From contig CALTUD010000011.1 of NCBI GenBank assembly GCA_943912335.1, positions 36,860 through 100,859 of the forward strand: DNA of 64,000 nt, given 5' to 3'. Made by a program: the position numbers and the translations under genes. This document shows, one piece after another, positions 1 to 9,027 of this stretch. The DNA comes from an uncultured Acetobacteraceae bacterium. GTDB lineage: Bacteria > Pseudomonadota > Alphaproteobacteria > Acetobacterales > Acetobacteraceae. How positions within the stretch are numbered: position 1 is the stretch's first letter; each line of letters begins with the position of its first letter. Below the pieces are notes generated by a model. It had not been told where the DNA came from. It saw nothing but the letters and a program-made list of their open reading frames with translations, and did no database searches.

Positions 1-848
1 TGGATCAGGCGCGCCTCGACGTTCCGGCGTGGCTCTGGTCGAGCTGGGGCGCCGATGCGCGCCGGATCGCCGAGGCCCTGGGCGGGGAAGCGCCGCTCGA
101 TCTGTCTCTCGCTCCGGGGGCTGCGGTGCCGGACGGCGGCATCGTGCTGCCCAACGGTTCGGTGCGCCTGCCTGCGGGCACGCGCGTGGCGGCGTTGCCG
201 GGGTTCGAGGAAGGGGCGTTCTGGGTGCAGGACGCCGCAGCCTCTCTGCCGGCGCGATTGCTGGCGGCCCGGCCGGGCGAGTTCGTCGCCGATCTGTGTG
301 CCGCGCCGGGCGGAAAGACCGCGCAGCTCGCCCATTCCGGCGCCCGCGTGGTGGCGGTGGAGCGCGACGCGCACCGTTTGCGCCGCCTGCGCGAGAACGT
401 CGCCCGGCTTCGTCTGGAGGTGGAGCTGGTGCAGGGCGACGCCACCGAATGGCGACCCCCGCAGCCTTTGGACGCGGTTCTGCTGGACGCGCCGTGTTCG
501 GCCACCGGCACCGCGCGTCGCCATCCGGACGTGCTGCGTTTGCGCCGCGTGGCCGATCCGGGCGGGCTGACCGAGACCCAGGACCGCCTGATCGAAGCGG
601 CGGCACGCATGCTGCGTCCGGGCGGTCGGCTGGTCTACGCCGTGTGTTCGATGCAGCCGGAAGAAGGGCCGCAGCGCGCGACGGCGGCGTCGCGGTTCGG
701 TCTGCGCCCCGATCCGTTCACGGAGGCGGAGCTGGCGATGCTGCCGGAAGCGCGCACGGCCGAGGGCTGGCTGCGCACCCATCCGGGCCTGTGGCCGGAG
801 CATGGGGGCATGGACGGATTCTTCGCCGCCCGGTTCGTTCGCGTCTGA
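1..848 (+). CDS. rsmB: 16S rRNA (cytosine-C5) methyltransferase RsmB, 3' part
   Basis: The window opens inside this gene; the reading frame is open from base 3 and ends at TGA 846-848. The visible part is the Rossmann methyltransferase domain of the RsmB/Fmu/Sun family, which methylates a cytosine (C967 in E. coli) of 16S rRNA with S-adenosylmethionine. Seen directly: the SAM-binding motif DLCAAPGGKTAQL, the catalytic motif DAPCSATG with its Pro-Cys pair, and the second catalytic cysteine in YAVCSMQPEEG. The N-terminal NusB-like RNA-binding domain expected for RsmB lies mostly or wholly outside the window, so RsmF-like relatives cannot be fully excluded. The position just upstream of rpe and a heparinase-like gene is an arrangement I recall from Acetobacteraceae and supports RsmB. 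Confidence 0.9.
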   Translation, partial: DQARLDVPAWLWSSWGADARRIAEALGGEAPLDLSLAPGAAVPDGGIVLPNGSVRLPAGTRVAALPGFEEGAFWVQDAAASLPARLLAARPGEFVADLCAAPGGKTAQLAHSGARVVAVERDAHRLRRLRENVARLRLEVELVQGDATEWRPPQPLDAVLLDAPCSATGTARRHPDVLRLRRVADPGGLTETQDRLIEAAARMLRPGGRLVYAVCSMQPEEGPQRATAASRFGLRPDPFTEAELAMLPEARTAEGWLRTHPGLWPEHGGMDGFFAARFVRV

Positions 849-1044
849 TCCTCCTGACGGCACCGAGGCTGCGGCGATGGCTCCGCTGCCCGGTGCCGTC
901 GACGCAGACCGTGGAGGCGCCGGACATGCCCGCCTGACGGGGTGGTGCGGCGCGCGGCGCGCATCGCGACTGGCCAGCACGGCGCGGTTCCTGCACGATC
1001 CCGCTGTCATGACGCGCAGGCGCCGTTCGCTGGAGGGTCGATCC

Positions 1045-2598
1045 ATGGGTCGTTGGTTGGGACTTCTGGTCGCGGGATCGGCGATCGCGGCGATGGGTGC
1101 GGCACCGGGACTGGCACTGCCACCGGCTCTGGCGCAGGCCACGACGCCCGCCACCGCCGCGCAGAGCCCGGCCGCCGCCGCACCGCAGATCGACTGGCGC
1201 GAAGGCGACGTGGAGGATGCGTTCGCGGAAGCGCGCGAGAAGAACAAGCCGGTGCTGCTCTACTGGGGCGCCAAATGGTGCCCGCCCTGCAACCAGTTGA
1301 AGCAGGGCCTGTTCAAGGATCCGACCTTCATCGCCGAGACGCGGAATTTCGTGCCGGTGCATCTCGATGGCGATGCTCCGGACGCGCAGAAATGGGGCGA
1401 GCGCTTCGGCATCGCCGGCTATCCGACCGTGATCGTGCTGCTGCCCGACCATACGGAGATCACCCGCCTGTCCGGTGGCTCGATGGCCGATACCCTCACC
1501 GGCGTGCTGAAGCTGGCGGCCGCGCGCACCAGCTCCACCGAGGATCTGCTGACGCGGGCAGAGAACCCGGCGAGCTTGTCGCCCGCCGACTGGCAATTGC
1601 TGTCCAGCTTCGACTGGCTCGACGATCCGAAACATGTGGGCGATCTGGCCAAGGGGTCGATCCTGGTCGCCGGGCTGGCCAAAACCGCGCCCGACCCGGC
1701 GATGCGGCGCCATTTCGCGTTGACCGCCCTGCTGATGGCCAGCGGCGATGCGGATCGGCCGACGCTGTCCGCCGAACAGCAGGCGGTGCTGCGGCAGACC
1801 CTGCCCGGGATTCTGGCCAGCTATGCCGAGGTGAAGAACAACCGGCAGGAGCTGGCCGAGGGCACCGCAACCCTGATCCTGGCTTTGCCGCCGGGTGCGG
1901 AGCGCGCGCGTCTGGCGCATGATCTGGTCGCGGCGATGGACCGGATCGCCGCCGACGACACCGTGCCGCTCGGCGACCGCGTGTCGAGCATCGATCCGGA
2001 GATCGTGCTGTCCAAGGCCGCCCATCACGGCACCGTGCCGCCTGACGTGCTGGCCAAGGTGCGGGCCCGCGTGGCGATGGCCGATCGTCTCGCCACCAAC
2101 CAGCAGCTGCGCCAGGGCGTGATGCCCGGCGCCGGGGAGTTGCTGGTCGAGGCCGGCGATCCCAAGGGTGGTGCCGCCGTGTGGGAAGCCGAGCTGCCGC
2201 ATGCCGTGGCGCCGTTCTACTACATGGCCGATCTGTCCGATCTGGCGGAGGCCGAGAAAAACGACGCGTCGGCGCTCGACTGGGCGCGCAAGGCGGCGGA
2301 GTCCGCCGAGGGACCGGCGACGCGCATTCAGTGGGCGATCCGGTATTCGGACGCGGTCATGAAGCTGGAGCCGGCGCAGAAGGAGGCGGTGTCGGCGGCG
2401 GCGTCGATGGTGATCGACCGTCTGGCGCACAACAGCAGCGGCTATGCCGAGCGGACGCAGCGCAAGGTGGCGCGCTGGGGCGACCAGCTTCGGGCCTGGA
2501 GCGCGAAGAACGACGGCGCGTCGGTGTTGCGGACGCTCGACGCCCAGCTGGACGCCGCCTGCGCCGGCGGTCGCTGCCAGAACGTGTTGAAGAGCTGA
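1045..2598 (+). CDS. Exported thioredoxin-fold protein with long helical C-terminal region
   Basis: A 517-residue protein. The ATG at 1045 follows a good ribosome site (GGAGGG, 1032-1037). An upstream in-frame ATG at 1009 would add an arginine-rich stretch (MTRRRRS) in front of the same hydrophobic segment. The N-terminus is a signal peptide (hydrophobic core LGLLVAGSAIAAMG, cleavage likely near ALAQA), so the protein acts in the periplasm. Residues about 50-150 form a thioredoxin fold with WCPPC (C79, C82) and the cis-proline segment AGYPTVIV, suited to thiol-disulfide exchange. The remaining ~360 residues are alanine-rich and predicted helical, without a family I recognise. That tail is far longer than in ordinary TlpA/DsbE proteins (about 180-200 residues). 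It could be a scaffold or partner-binding region; the substrate is unknown. Confidence 0.8.
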   Translation: MGRWLGLLVAGSAIAAMGAAPGLALPPALAQATTPATAAQSPAAAAPQIDWREGDVEDAFAEAREKNKPVLLYWGAKWCPPCNQLKQGLFKDPTFIAETRNFVPVHLDGDAPDAQKWGERFGIAGYPTVIVLLPDHTEITRLSGGSMADTLTGVLKLAAARTSSTEDLLTRAENPASLSPADWQLLSSFDWLDDPKHVGDLAKGSILVAGLAKTAPDPAMRRHFALTALLMASGDADRPTLSAEQQAVLRQTLPGILASYAEVKNNRQELAEGTATLILALPPGAERARLAHDLVAAMDRIAADDTVPLGDRVSSIDPEIVLSKAAHHGTVPPDVLAKVRARVAMADRLATNQQLRQGVMPGAGELLVEAGDPKGGAAVWEAELPHAVAPFYYMADLSDLAEAEKNDASALDWARKAAESAEGPATRIQWAIRYSDAVMKLEPAQKEAVSAAASMVIDRLAHNSSGYAERTQRKVARWGDQLRAWSAKNDGASVLRTLDAQLDAACAGGRCQNVLKS

Positions 2599-2605
2599 AG
2601 GACAG

Positions 2606-2628
2606 TCCCGGCGATCGTTTCGCCGGGA
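2606..2628 (+). terminator. Stem-loop between thioredoxin-like gene and rpe
   Basis: A perfect 9-bp inverted repeat (TCCCGGCGA / TCGCCGGGA) with a 5-base loop, starting 7 bases after the stop of the thioredoxin-like gene. There is no T-run behind it, so it is at best a weak intrinsic terminator or an mRNA-stabilising stem. Confidence 0.4.
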
Positions 2629-2675
2629 GCCGACCTTGTGCCGGCTGGTTGATCCATTGCACCATGCGCGCACGC

Positions 2676-3371
2676 ATGAGCACCATCGAACCAGCCTCCG
2701 ATCCGAACGCCATCCTGGTGGCGCCCAGCCTTCTCGCCGCCGATTTCGGCCGGCTCGACGAGGAGCTCGCCTCCATCGAGGCGGCGGGCGCCGACTGGGT
2801 GCATCTCGACGTGATGGACGGCCATTTCGTGCCGAACATCAGTTTCGGCGCCCCCGTGATCAAGGCGCTGCGTCCGCGCAGTAAGCTCGTGTTCGACGTG
2901 CATCTGATGATCGCGCCGGTCGACCCGTTCCTGGAGATGTTCGCGGAGGCGGGCGCCGAGCACATCCACCTGCATGTGGAAGCCGGCCCGAACACGCATC
3001 GTTCGCTCCAGGCGGTGCGCGCTCTCAGCATCAAGCCCGGCATCGCCATCAATCCCGCAACGCCGGCCGAGATGATCGCCCCGGTGCTGGATCTGGTGGA
3101 CATGATCCTGGTGATGACGGTGAATCCGGGTTTCGGCGGGCAGAAGTTCCTGCATTCGCAGCTGAGCAAGATCCGCGCACTGCGTCGCATGGCGGACGAG
3201 ACCGGGCGCCATATCCGCATTGGCGTCGATGGCGGCATCGACCACGAGACGGCCGGGCTCTGCACCGAAGCCGGCGCCGACGTGCTGGTGGCGGGAACCT
3301 CCGTGTTCGGTCAGGCCGACCGCGCGTCGGCGATCCGGTCCCTGCGCGGCGGCGGCTCCGTCGCCGCATGA
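2676..3371 (+). CDS. rpe: Ribulose-phosphate 3-epimerase
   Basis: Interconverts D-ribulose 5-phosphate and D-xylulose 5-phosphate in the pentose phosphate pathway, in the cytoplasm. The 231-residue product is the usual size for Rpe and shows the family's TIM-barrel signatures: APSLLAADF near the start, HLDVMDGHFVPN (metal-binding His and catalytic Asp), HLMI, VNPGFGGQ and VDGGI near the end (second catalytic Asp). Start: ATG at 2676 (MSTIEPAS); an in-frame ATG at 2664 would add four residues, and neither has a strong ribosome site. Acetic acid bacteria rely heavily on the pentose phosphate pathway, so this is a core metabolic gene. The next gene begins 19 bases downstream on the same strand. 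Confidence 0.96.
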   Translation: MSTIEPASDPNAILVAPSLLAADFGRLDEELASIEAAGADWVHLDVMDGHFVPNISFGAPVIKALRPRSKLVFDVHLMIAPVDPFLEMFAEAGAEHIHLHVEAGPNTHRSLQAVRALSIKPGIAINPATPAEMIAPVLDLVDMILVMTVNPGFGGQKFLHSQLSKIRALRRMADETGRHIRIGVDGGIDHETAGLCTEAGADVLVAGTSVFGQADRASAIRSLRGGGSVAA

Positions 3372-3390
3372 CGCACCGGCGCGGCCGCGA

Positions 3391-5133
3391 ATGGTGATGG
3401 GTCGCTGGACACGGGACGCGCGTCTGGGAATCGCCCGCTTGTCGCTGGCCGGCATGCCCGGCCTGTCCGGCAGCCGCGTGCCCGACGCGCCGTCCGTGTC
3501 CATCCGCGATCCCTGGCCGGGTGATACCGGACGCGGCAGCCGCCTGATGAAGGGCGAACTCGTGTTCGCCGGCACCACGAGCCGTCTGGCCCCGGGTCAG
3601 GGCGAGGGGCAGTGGAACGACCAGTCCTTGCCCGAGATGGTGCGGGCGCATGCGCACGGCTTTTCCTGGCTGCGCGATCTGCGCGCGCTGGGTACGGATG
3701 GCGGCAGGCTGCGGGCGCGCGCCCTCGTGCTGGAATGGTTGTCGCGACCGCCGCACGATCCGGTGGCGCGTCTGCCGCATGTGGTGGCCTCCCGCGTCAC
3801 CGCCTGGTTGTCGCATTTCGATTTCTTCGCCGCCTCCGCCGACGACGCGTTCCGGCAGAAGCTGATGACGCGGTTGTTCGCCGAGGCGCGCCTGTTGGCG
3901 GCGGGGATTCCGACGCCGGAGCACGACCACCATGCCCTGGCCTGTCTGAAGGGCCTGCTGGCCTGCGCCGTGGCGATGCCGGGACAGTCCGGCTACCTGT
4001 CGCGCACCCTGCGCCATGTCGGCCCGGAGATCGGCCGGCAGATCCTGCCGGACGGCACCCATGCCGAGCGCAGCCCGGCGTCGCAGCTTGCCGCCTTGCG
4101 CGAGTTGGCCGAGATGCGTCTGCTGATGCAGACCGGACAGATCGCGCCGCCTTTGGCGATGGCCGCGGCCCTGGACCGGATGGCGCCGGTTCTGCGCGCG
4201 CTGCGCCATCCCGATGGCGGCCTGGCCTTGTTCAACGGCGCCTATGAGGAGAACCCGGCGCGGATCGATCTGGTGCTGAGCCAGGCCACGCGCGGCCGGT
4301 CGCAGGCGACGGCGATGCCGGATGGCGGTTTCGTGCGCATTCAGTCCGGTCGCGTCGTGCTGATCGCCGATGTGGGTCCGCCGCCGCCGCCGGGCTTTTC
4401 CGCCGACGCCCATGCCGGAACGCTGTCGTTCGAGCTGTCGGTCGGCCGCGAACGCCTGATCGTCAATTGCGGCGCGGGCACGGCACCGGCCTGGCGCGAC
4501 GCGCTGCGCGCCACCGCCGCGCATTCCACCCTGGTGGTGGCCGATACCTCGTCTTCCGAGTTCCGCGCCGGCCATGTGTCGCGCCGTCCCAACAAGGTGT
4601 CGGTGGATCATCACGAATCGTCCGGTGCGCATTGGCTCGATCTGACCCAAGACGGCTATCTGCCCGGCTTCGGCGCCACCCATGCGCGACGCATCTATAT
4701 CGCCGAGGGCGGCGAGGATATTCGCGGCGAGGACGCACTTCTGGGCGAAGGTCTGGCGGACAAGCCGGTGCCGTTTGCGCTGCGCTTCCATCTGCACCCG
4801 GCCGTGACCGCGCGTCGGGAATCGCCGGCGGACGAGGATGGTGGGTCCGTGCTGCTGACGCTGGAGTCCGGCGCCAAATGGCGCCTGCGGGCCGATAGCG
4901 GCCGTTTGTCGGTCGAGGAAAGCATCTATCTGGGCGCCGAGATCCCCAGGCGCAGCGCGCAGATCGTGATCGCGGTGACGCCTGCGGCCGCCAAGCCCGC
5001 CGACAAGGACGCGCCTGCATCGGAGACGTCCGCGGACGAAGCCGAACCTGCCGATGCCGTGCAGGAGACCGGACCGGACGCCGCTCTGGCCGCCCGCACC
5101 GTGCGCTGGGCGCTGAGCCGGGTGGAAACCTGA
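3391..5133 (+). CDS. Heparinase II/III family protein
   Basis: A 580-residue protein of the heparinase II/III-like family. The N-terminal half is helical (an alpha/alpha toroid type domain, with WLRDLRALG and WLSHFDFFA). The C-terminal half from about residue 310 is beta-rich and includes the segment AAHSTLVVADTSSSEF, typical of the C-terminal domain that shapes the catalytic cleft. Characterised family members are polysaccharide lyases acting on uronic-acid polymers; the substrate here is unknown and may be the cell's own glycan. There is no clear signal peptide. The last ~60 residues are charged and low in complexity (Ala/Asp/Glu-rich). In related bacteria I recall this gene next to rpe and followed by purH; here a glycosyltransferase follows instead, 16 bases away. 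Start: ATG at 3391, with a second ATG two codons on. Confidence 0.85.
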   Translation: MVMGRWTRDARLGIARLSLAGMPGLSGSRVPDAPSVSIRDPWPGDTGRGSRLMKGELVFAGTTSRLAPGQGEGQWNDQSLPEMVRAHAHGFSWLRDLRALGTDGGRLRARALVLEWLSRPPHDPVARLPHVVASRVTAWLSHFDFFAASADDAFRQKLMTRLFAEARLLAAGIPTPEHDHHALACLKGLLACAVAMPGQSGYLSRTLRHVGPEIGRQILPDGTHAERSPASQLAALRELAEMRLLMQTGQIAPPLAMAAALDRMAPVLRALRHPDGGLALFNGAYEENPARIDLVLSQATRGRSQATAMPDGGFVRIQSGRVVLIADVGPPPPPGFSADAHAGTLSFELSVGRERLIVNCGAGTAPAWRDALRATAAHSTLVVADTSSSEFRAGHVSRRPNKVSVDHHESSGAHWLDLTQDGYLPGFGATHARRIYIAEGGEDIRGEDALLGEGLADKPVPFALRFHLHPAVTARRESPADEDGGSVLLTLESGAKWRLRADSGRLSVEESIYLGAEIPRRSAQIVIAVTPAAAKPADKDAPASETSADEAEPADAVQETGPDAALAARTVRWALSRVET

Positions 5134-5149
5134 CCGCGGCTGTGTCCCG

Positions 5150-6307
5150 ATGAAGATCCTCGAGATCACTAACGTCGATTTCTCCCTGCGTCATTTCCTG
5201 CTGCCCTTGATGGAGGGGTTGCGCCGGAACGGGCACGAGGTGGTGGGGGTCTGCGCCGACGGGACGCTTTTGGGCGACGTGCGTGCGGCCGGGTTCCGGG
5301 TGCTGACCCCGCCGATGGCGCGGTCCCTGTCGCCGGTCGCGCAGGCGCGGGCCTTCTGGGCGCTGCTGCGGCTGATCCGCCGGGAGAAGCCGGATCTGGT
5401 GCATGCGCATATGCCGATCAGCGGCGTTCTGGCGCGTCTGGCGGCGCGTCTCTGCGGCGTCCGGGCGATTGCCTATACCTGCCACGGCTTCCTGTTCAAC
5501 CAGCCCGGTTCGCGCAAAAGGCGGTGGCTGGCACTCGCGCTGGAATGGATCGCCGGGCGCGTCACCACGCTGTATCTGACCGTGTCCGACGAGGAGGCGG
5601 CCGATGCGCGCCGGCTGGGGTTGCATGCTGGCGCGATCGGCATCGGCAATGGCCGCTCGCCGACGCTGTTCCGGCCGGATGCAGAGGCGAGGCGGCGCAT
5701 CCGTGACGCGTTCGGCGTGCCGGACGAGCGGCCGGTGGTGATCGCCGTGTCGCGTCTGGTGCGGCACAAGGGCTATCCGGAGCTGCTCGAAGCGATGGAA
5801 GCTGTACCGGACGCGGAGCTGTGGGTGGTGGGCGAACGTCTTCCGTCCGACCACGGCGAGTCGCTCGATGAGGCCTTCGCGCGGGCCGACCGTCTGCTGG
5901 GCCCGCGCCTGCGCCGCCTCGGCTATCGCACCGACATCGCCGCCCTGCTCGCCGCCGCCGACATCTTCACGTTGCCCAGCCATTTCGAAGGGCTGCCCAT
6001 GTCGGTGATCGAGGCCATGCTCTGTGGCCTGCCGGTGGTGGCGACCGATATTCGCGGCCCGCGCGAACAGGTCGTGCCGGGCGTCACGGGCCTGCTGGTG
6101 CCGCCGCGCAGCGTGGCGCCGCTGGCGGATGCGTTGCGGAGGCTCGCGGCGGATGCCGCGTTGCGCGCCGGCATGGGCGCGGCCGGACGCGTGCGGGCGG
6201 TGGAGCGTTACGACGAGGCGGCGGTGGTGGCGCGGACGGTGCGGCTGCTGGAGGAAAGCGGCGCTGGGTCGAAACCAAGGGAGGGGTGCGGCAAGGAGGG
6301 CCTGTGA
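5150..6307 (+). CDS. Glycosyltransferase family 4
   Basis: A 385-residue GT-B fold transferase of the GT4 (RfaB/WaaG-like) family. The start MKILEITNVDFSLRHFLLPL opens the N-terminal Rossmann domain, and HAHMPISG and YTCHGFLFN are acceptor-side motifs. The C-terminal nucleotide-sugar domain shows VSRLVRHKGYPELLEA and the retaining EX7E-type motif in PSHFEGLPMSVIEAMLCGLP. Such enzymes transfer a sugar from an NDP-sugar to a lipid-linked or nascent glycan on the cytoplasmic face. Donor and acceptor cannot be read from sequence. It is transcribed with the heparinase-like gene, which suggests a shared glycan. The last residues are basic and glycine-rich. Confidence 0.9.
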   Translation: MKILEITNVDFSLRHFLLPLMEGLRRNGHEVVGVCADGTLLGDVRAAGFRVLTPPMARSLSPVAQARAFWALLRLIRREKPDLVHAHMPISGVLARLAARLCGVRAIAYTCHGFLFNQPGSRKRRWLALALEWIAGRVTTLYLTVSDEEAADARRLGLHAGAIGIGNGRSPTLFRPDAEARRRIRDAFGVPDERPVVIAVSRLVRHKGYPELLEAMEAVPDAELWVVGERLPSDHGESLDEAFARADRLLGPRLRRLGYRTDIAALLAAADIFTLPSHFEGLPMSVIEAMLCGLPVVATDIRGPREQVVPGVTGLLVPPRSVAPLADALRRLAADAALRAGMGAAGRVRAVERYDEAAVVARTVRLLEESGAGSKPREGCGKEGL

Positions 6308-6345
6308 CGCGCCCTGCCGCTTGCTCGGTTACAACTGGGCAGTAA

Positions 6346-6390
6346 TTCGGGGCGCTGCCCCGAACCCCGGAAAGGGGCGACGGCCCCTTT
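6346..6390. terminator. Paired hairpins at a convergent gene junction
   Basis: Two perfect stems: TTCGGGGC/GCCCCGAA (6346-6364, 3-base loop) and AAAGGGGC/GCCCCTTT (6371-6390, 4-base loop). They lie between the convergent glycosyltransferase and aminopeptidase genes, where a bidirectional terminator is expected. A related hairpin lies at 11514-11535 in another convergent gap, so this is probably a dispersed repeat used as a terminator. Confidence 0.6.
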
Positions 6391-6403
6391 CATCCCGGTT
6401 TGT

Positions 6404-7651
6404 TCAGCACCATTCGCCGGCGCGCATCAGCGGTACGGCGTTGCCGCTCTTCTCGATCGCATCGACGTCGATCGCGCCGGAGCCGATCATCCAGTCGATA
6501 TGGATCAGGCTTTCATTGGCGCCGCGCTCGGACAGCGTGCCCGGAACGCCGTCGCGCATGCATTTGCTGTAGGCCTGGCCCAGCGCGATGTGGCTGGCCG
6601 CGTTCTCGTCGAACAGCGTGTTCTGGAACAGGACGCCGCTTTGCGAGATCGGCGAGGAATGCGGCACCAGCGCCACCTCGCCCAGACGCGCGGCGCCCTC
6701 GTCGGTGCCGAGCACCTTCGCCAGCACGGCCTCGCCCTTCTCGGCATGGGCGTCCACGATGCGTCCGCCCTCGAACCGCACCTGGATGCCGTCGATCAGC
6801 GTGCCCTGATAGGAGAGCGGCTTGGTGGAGCGCACCGTGCCGTCCACGCGCAGGCGGTGCGGGGTGGTGAACACCTCTTCCGTGGGCAGGTTCGGATTGC
6901 ACAGCACGCCGTTGGCGGCATGCTCGGCGCCGCCGGCCCAGAGATGGCCGTCCGCCAGGCCCACCGTCAGATCGGTGCCCGGGCCACGGAAGCGAAGCGA
7001 CGCGAAATCGCGGTCGTTCAGCATGCGGCCGCGCTCGGCCAGCACGCGGTTATGCGCTGCCCAGTCCGCGACCGGATCGGCGCCGTCGACGCGCGAGGCG
7101 GACAGGATCGCGTCCCACAGCCGCTCCACCGCCTCGGCTTCCGGCAGCGCCGGGAACACGGTGCGTGCCCAGGCCGGGGTGGCATAGGCGACGATGCTCC
7201 AGTTGATGGCGAAGTTGGTGATCAGTTCCAGCGATGGCCGGTTCACGCGCGACTGCGCCCGGCTGGCGCGCGACACCTTGTCCGGGTCCTGTCCGGCCAG
7301 GAGCGACGGATCGTCGCCGGTGATAGCGAGCCGGGCTGCGTTCTGCCGGAAGGCCTGGGCGATGCCGTCGGCGAGCCAGCCCGATGCCGTATCGAAACTG
7401 TCGTCCGGCGCGAAGCGGAACCGGGCGAGGCGGCTTTCGTCGTCGTTGTAGAAGGTGGTCACCAGGGAAGAGCCGGCGCGATAGGCGTGCTCGGTGATGC
7501 GTCGCACCAGCGGCACGGCGTCGAGCGGCGCCGTGATCAGCAGCTCCTGGCCGTGCTGGATGTTGAGGCCCACGCGTACGGCGGTTTCCGCCAGACGATC
7601 CAGCTTCTGCACGAACGGCGCGGTCGCCTGGTCGGTCGGAATGGCGTTCAT
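6404..7651 (-). CDS. Aminopeptidase, peptidase family M29
   Basis: A 415-residue cytoplasmic metallo-aminopeptidase of the M29 family (AmpS / aminopeptidase T type), which removes N-terminal residues from peptides with two zinc or cobalt ions. Visible family features are LNIQHGQELLITAPLDA near the start, the metal-ligand segment LGEVALVPHSSPIS with its Glu, and the C-terminal ligands in NAASHIALGQAY (His) and IHIDWMIG (His and Asp). Start chosen at the ATG 7649-7651 (MNAIPTDQ), which gives family length; earlier in-frame codons would add 23 unconserved residues. It is divergent from the PucG-like gene, with 122 bases between for both promoters. Confidence 0.92.
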   Translation of the reverse strand: MNAIPTDQATAPFVQKLDRLAETAVRVGLNIQHGQELLITAPLDAVPLVRRITEHAYRAGSSLVTTFYNDDESRLARFRFAPDDSFDTASGWLADGIAQAFRQNAARLAITGDDPSLLAGQDPDKVSRASRAQSRVNRPSLELITNFAINWSIVAYATPAWARTVFPALPEAEAVERLWDAILSASRVDGADPVADWAAHNRVLAERGRMLNDRDFASLRFRGPGTDLTVGLADGHLWAGGAEHAANGVLCNPNLPTEEVFTTPHRLRVDGTVRSTKPLSYQGTLIDGIQVRFEGGRIVDAHAEKGEAVLAKVLGTDEGAARLGEVALVPHSSPISQSGVLFQNTLFDENAASHIALGQAYSKCMRDGVPGTLSERGANESLIHIDWMIGSGAIDVDAIEKSGNAVPLMRAGEWC

Positions 7652-7773
7652 CGGCAATCTCCTGATCCAGACCCTTCTCTGCGCGGCTGGCGACAACGGT
7701 GCAAGTTGAAACCCGGCCACGCCCGGTGGATGCTCTTCTGATCCCTGTTCTCCATCCGAAAGGTTGCCGCGAC

Positions 7774-9018
7774 ATGAATCCAGCCCAGACCGTCGCGCCG
7801 TTCGCCGAGATCGACCCGCCTGCGCGCCTGCTGATGGGGCCGGGGCCGATCAACGCCCATCCGCGCGTGCTCCGTGCGATGTCGGCGCAGCTTCTGGGCC
7901 AGTTCGACCCCGAATTCACCGGCTACATGAACGAGACCATGGCGCTCTACCGCCAGGTCTTCCAGACGGAGAACCGCTGGACCTTCCTGATCGACGGCAC
8001 CGCGCGCGCCGGGATCGAGGCCGCCCTGGTGTCGCTTCTGGAGCCGGGCGATCCGATCGTGATCCTAAGCGCCGGGCGGTTCGGCCTGCTTCTGCGCGAG
8101 ATCGCCGAGCGCTGCGGCGCCGAGATCAGCGTGGTGGAGGCGGAATGGGGACAGGCGATTCCATTCTCCGCCATCGAGGAGGCGGTGATCCGGGTGAAGC
8201 CGCGCGTCGTCGCCGCCGTGTTCGGCGACACCTCCACCACCATCGCCCAGCCGATGGACGGGATCGGACAGCTTTGCACCCGGCATGGCGCGCTTCTCTA
8301 TATCGACGCCACCGCCACCCTGGGCGGCATGGATGTGCCCGTGGACGGCTGGGGTGCCGACATCGTCACCGCCGGCTTGCAGAAATGTCTGGCCGGCCCG
8401 TCCGGCTCGGCTCCCATCACGATATCCGACCGGGCCGCGTCGCGGATCGACGGCCGCCGCCATGTGGAGAAGGGTATCGCTTCAGGAGGCGACCGGCCGG
8501 CTTCGGGGCGCCGCATCGCCTCCAACTACTTCGATCTGGCGATGTTGATGGATTACTGGTCCGAACGCCGGCTGAACCACCATACCGAGGCCAGCACCAT
8601 GCTCTACGGCGCGCGCGAATGCGCCCGTCTGGTGGTCGAGGAGGGGCTGGAACGCCGCATCGCCCGGCACAGGCTGAACGGCGAGGCCATGGCACGCGGG
8701 CTGGAAGCGATGGGGCTCAGCCTGTTCGGCGACCAGAACCACAAGATGCACAACGTTGTGGGGATCGAGATACCGGCCGGCGTGGATGGCGAGCGGGTAC
8801 GGGCCGCCATGCGCGAGGAGTTCCAGATCGAGATCGGATCGTCGTTCGGCGCCCTGGCCGGACGGATCTGGCGCATCGGCACCATGGGCTACAACTGCCG
8901 CAAGGATGCTGTGTTGACGACGCTCGGCGCGCTGGAAGCGGTGCTGCGCGGCGAGGGTGTCGGGGTGCGCTCGGGCGCGGCCGTGGATGCGGCGCGCGCC
9001 CGATACGCGGAGGGCTGA
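7774..9018 (+). CDS. pucG: Class V aminotransferase, PucG-like
   Basis: A 414-residue PLP enzyme of the alanine-glyoxylate / (S)-ureidoglycine-glyoxylate aminotransferase group. The stretch LLMGPGPINAHPRVLRAMS followed by LLGQFDPEFTGYMNE is very close to the PucG pattern. The PLP lysine is in AGLQKCLAGPSG, and the PLP-facing Asp is in LYIDATATLGG. PucG transaminates ureidoglycine with glyoxylate to oxalurate and glycine in purine catabolism. Serine- or alanine-glyoxylate aminotransferase is the main alternative, and no other ureide gene is nearby. Start: ATG 7774 (MNPAQTV); the ribosome site is weak (AAAGG). Its stop lies 9 bases from the stop of the convergent HU gene. Confidence 0.8.
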   Translation: MNPAQTVAPFAEIDPPARLLMGPGPINAHPRVLRAMSAQLLGQFDPEFTGYMNETMALYRQVFQTENRWTFLIDGTARAGIEAALVSLLEPGDPIVILSAGRFGLLLREIAERCGAEISVVEAEWGQAIPFSAIEEAVIRVKPRVVAAVFGDTSTTIAQPMDGIGQLCTRHGALLYIDATATLGGMDVPVDGWGADIVTAGLQKCLAGPSGSAPITISDRAASRIDGRRHVEKGIASGGDRPASGRRIASNYFDLAMLMDYWSERRLNHHTEASTMLYGARECARLVVEEGLERRIARHRLNGEAMARGLEAMGLSLFGDQNHKMHNVVGIEIPAGVDGERVRAAMREEFQIEIGSSFGALAGRIWRIGTMGYNCRKDAVLTTLGALEAVLRGEGVGVRSGAAVDAARARYAEG

Positions 9019-9027
9019 AAGCCCGCC

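Noticed and set aside
718..2673. A long minus-strand frame beginning AWCNGSTSR, a string typical of false proteins read from tRNA genes
   Set aside because: No acceptor stem, T-loop or cloverleaf could be built around 2640-2673, and the rest lies antisense to the thioredoxin-like gene.
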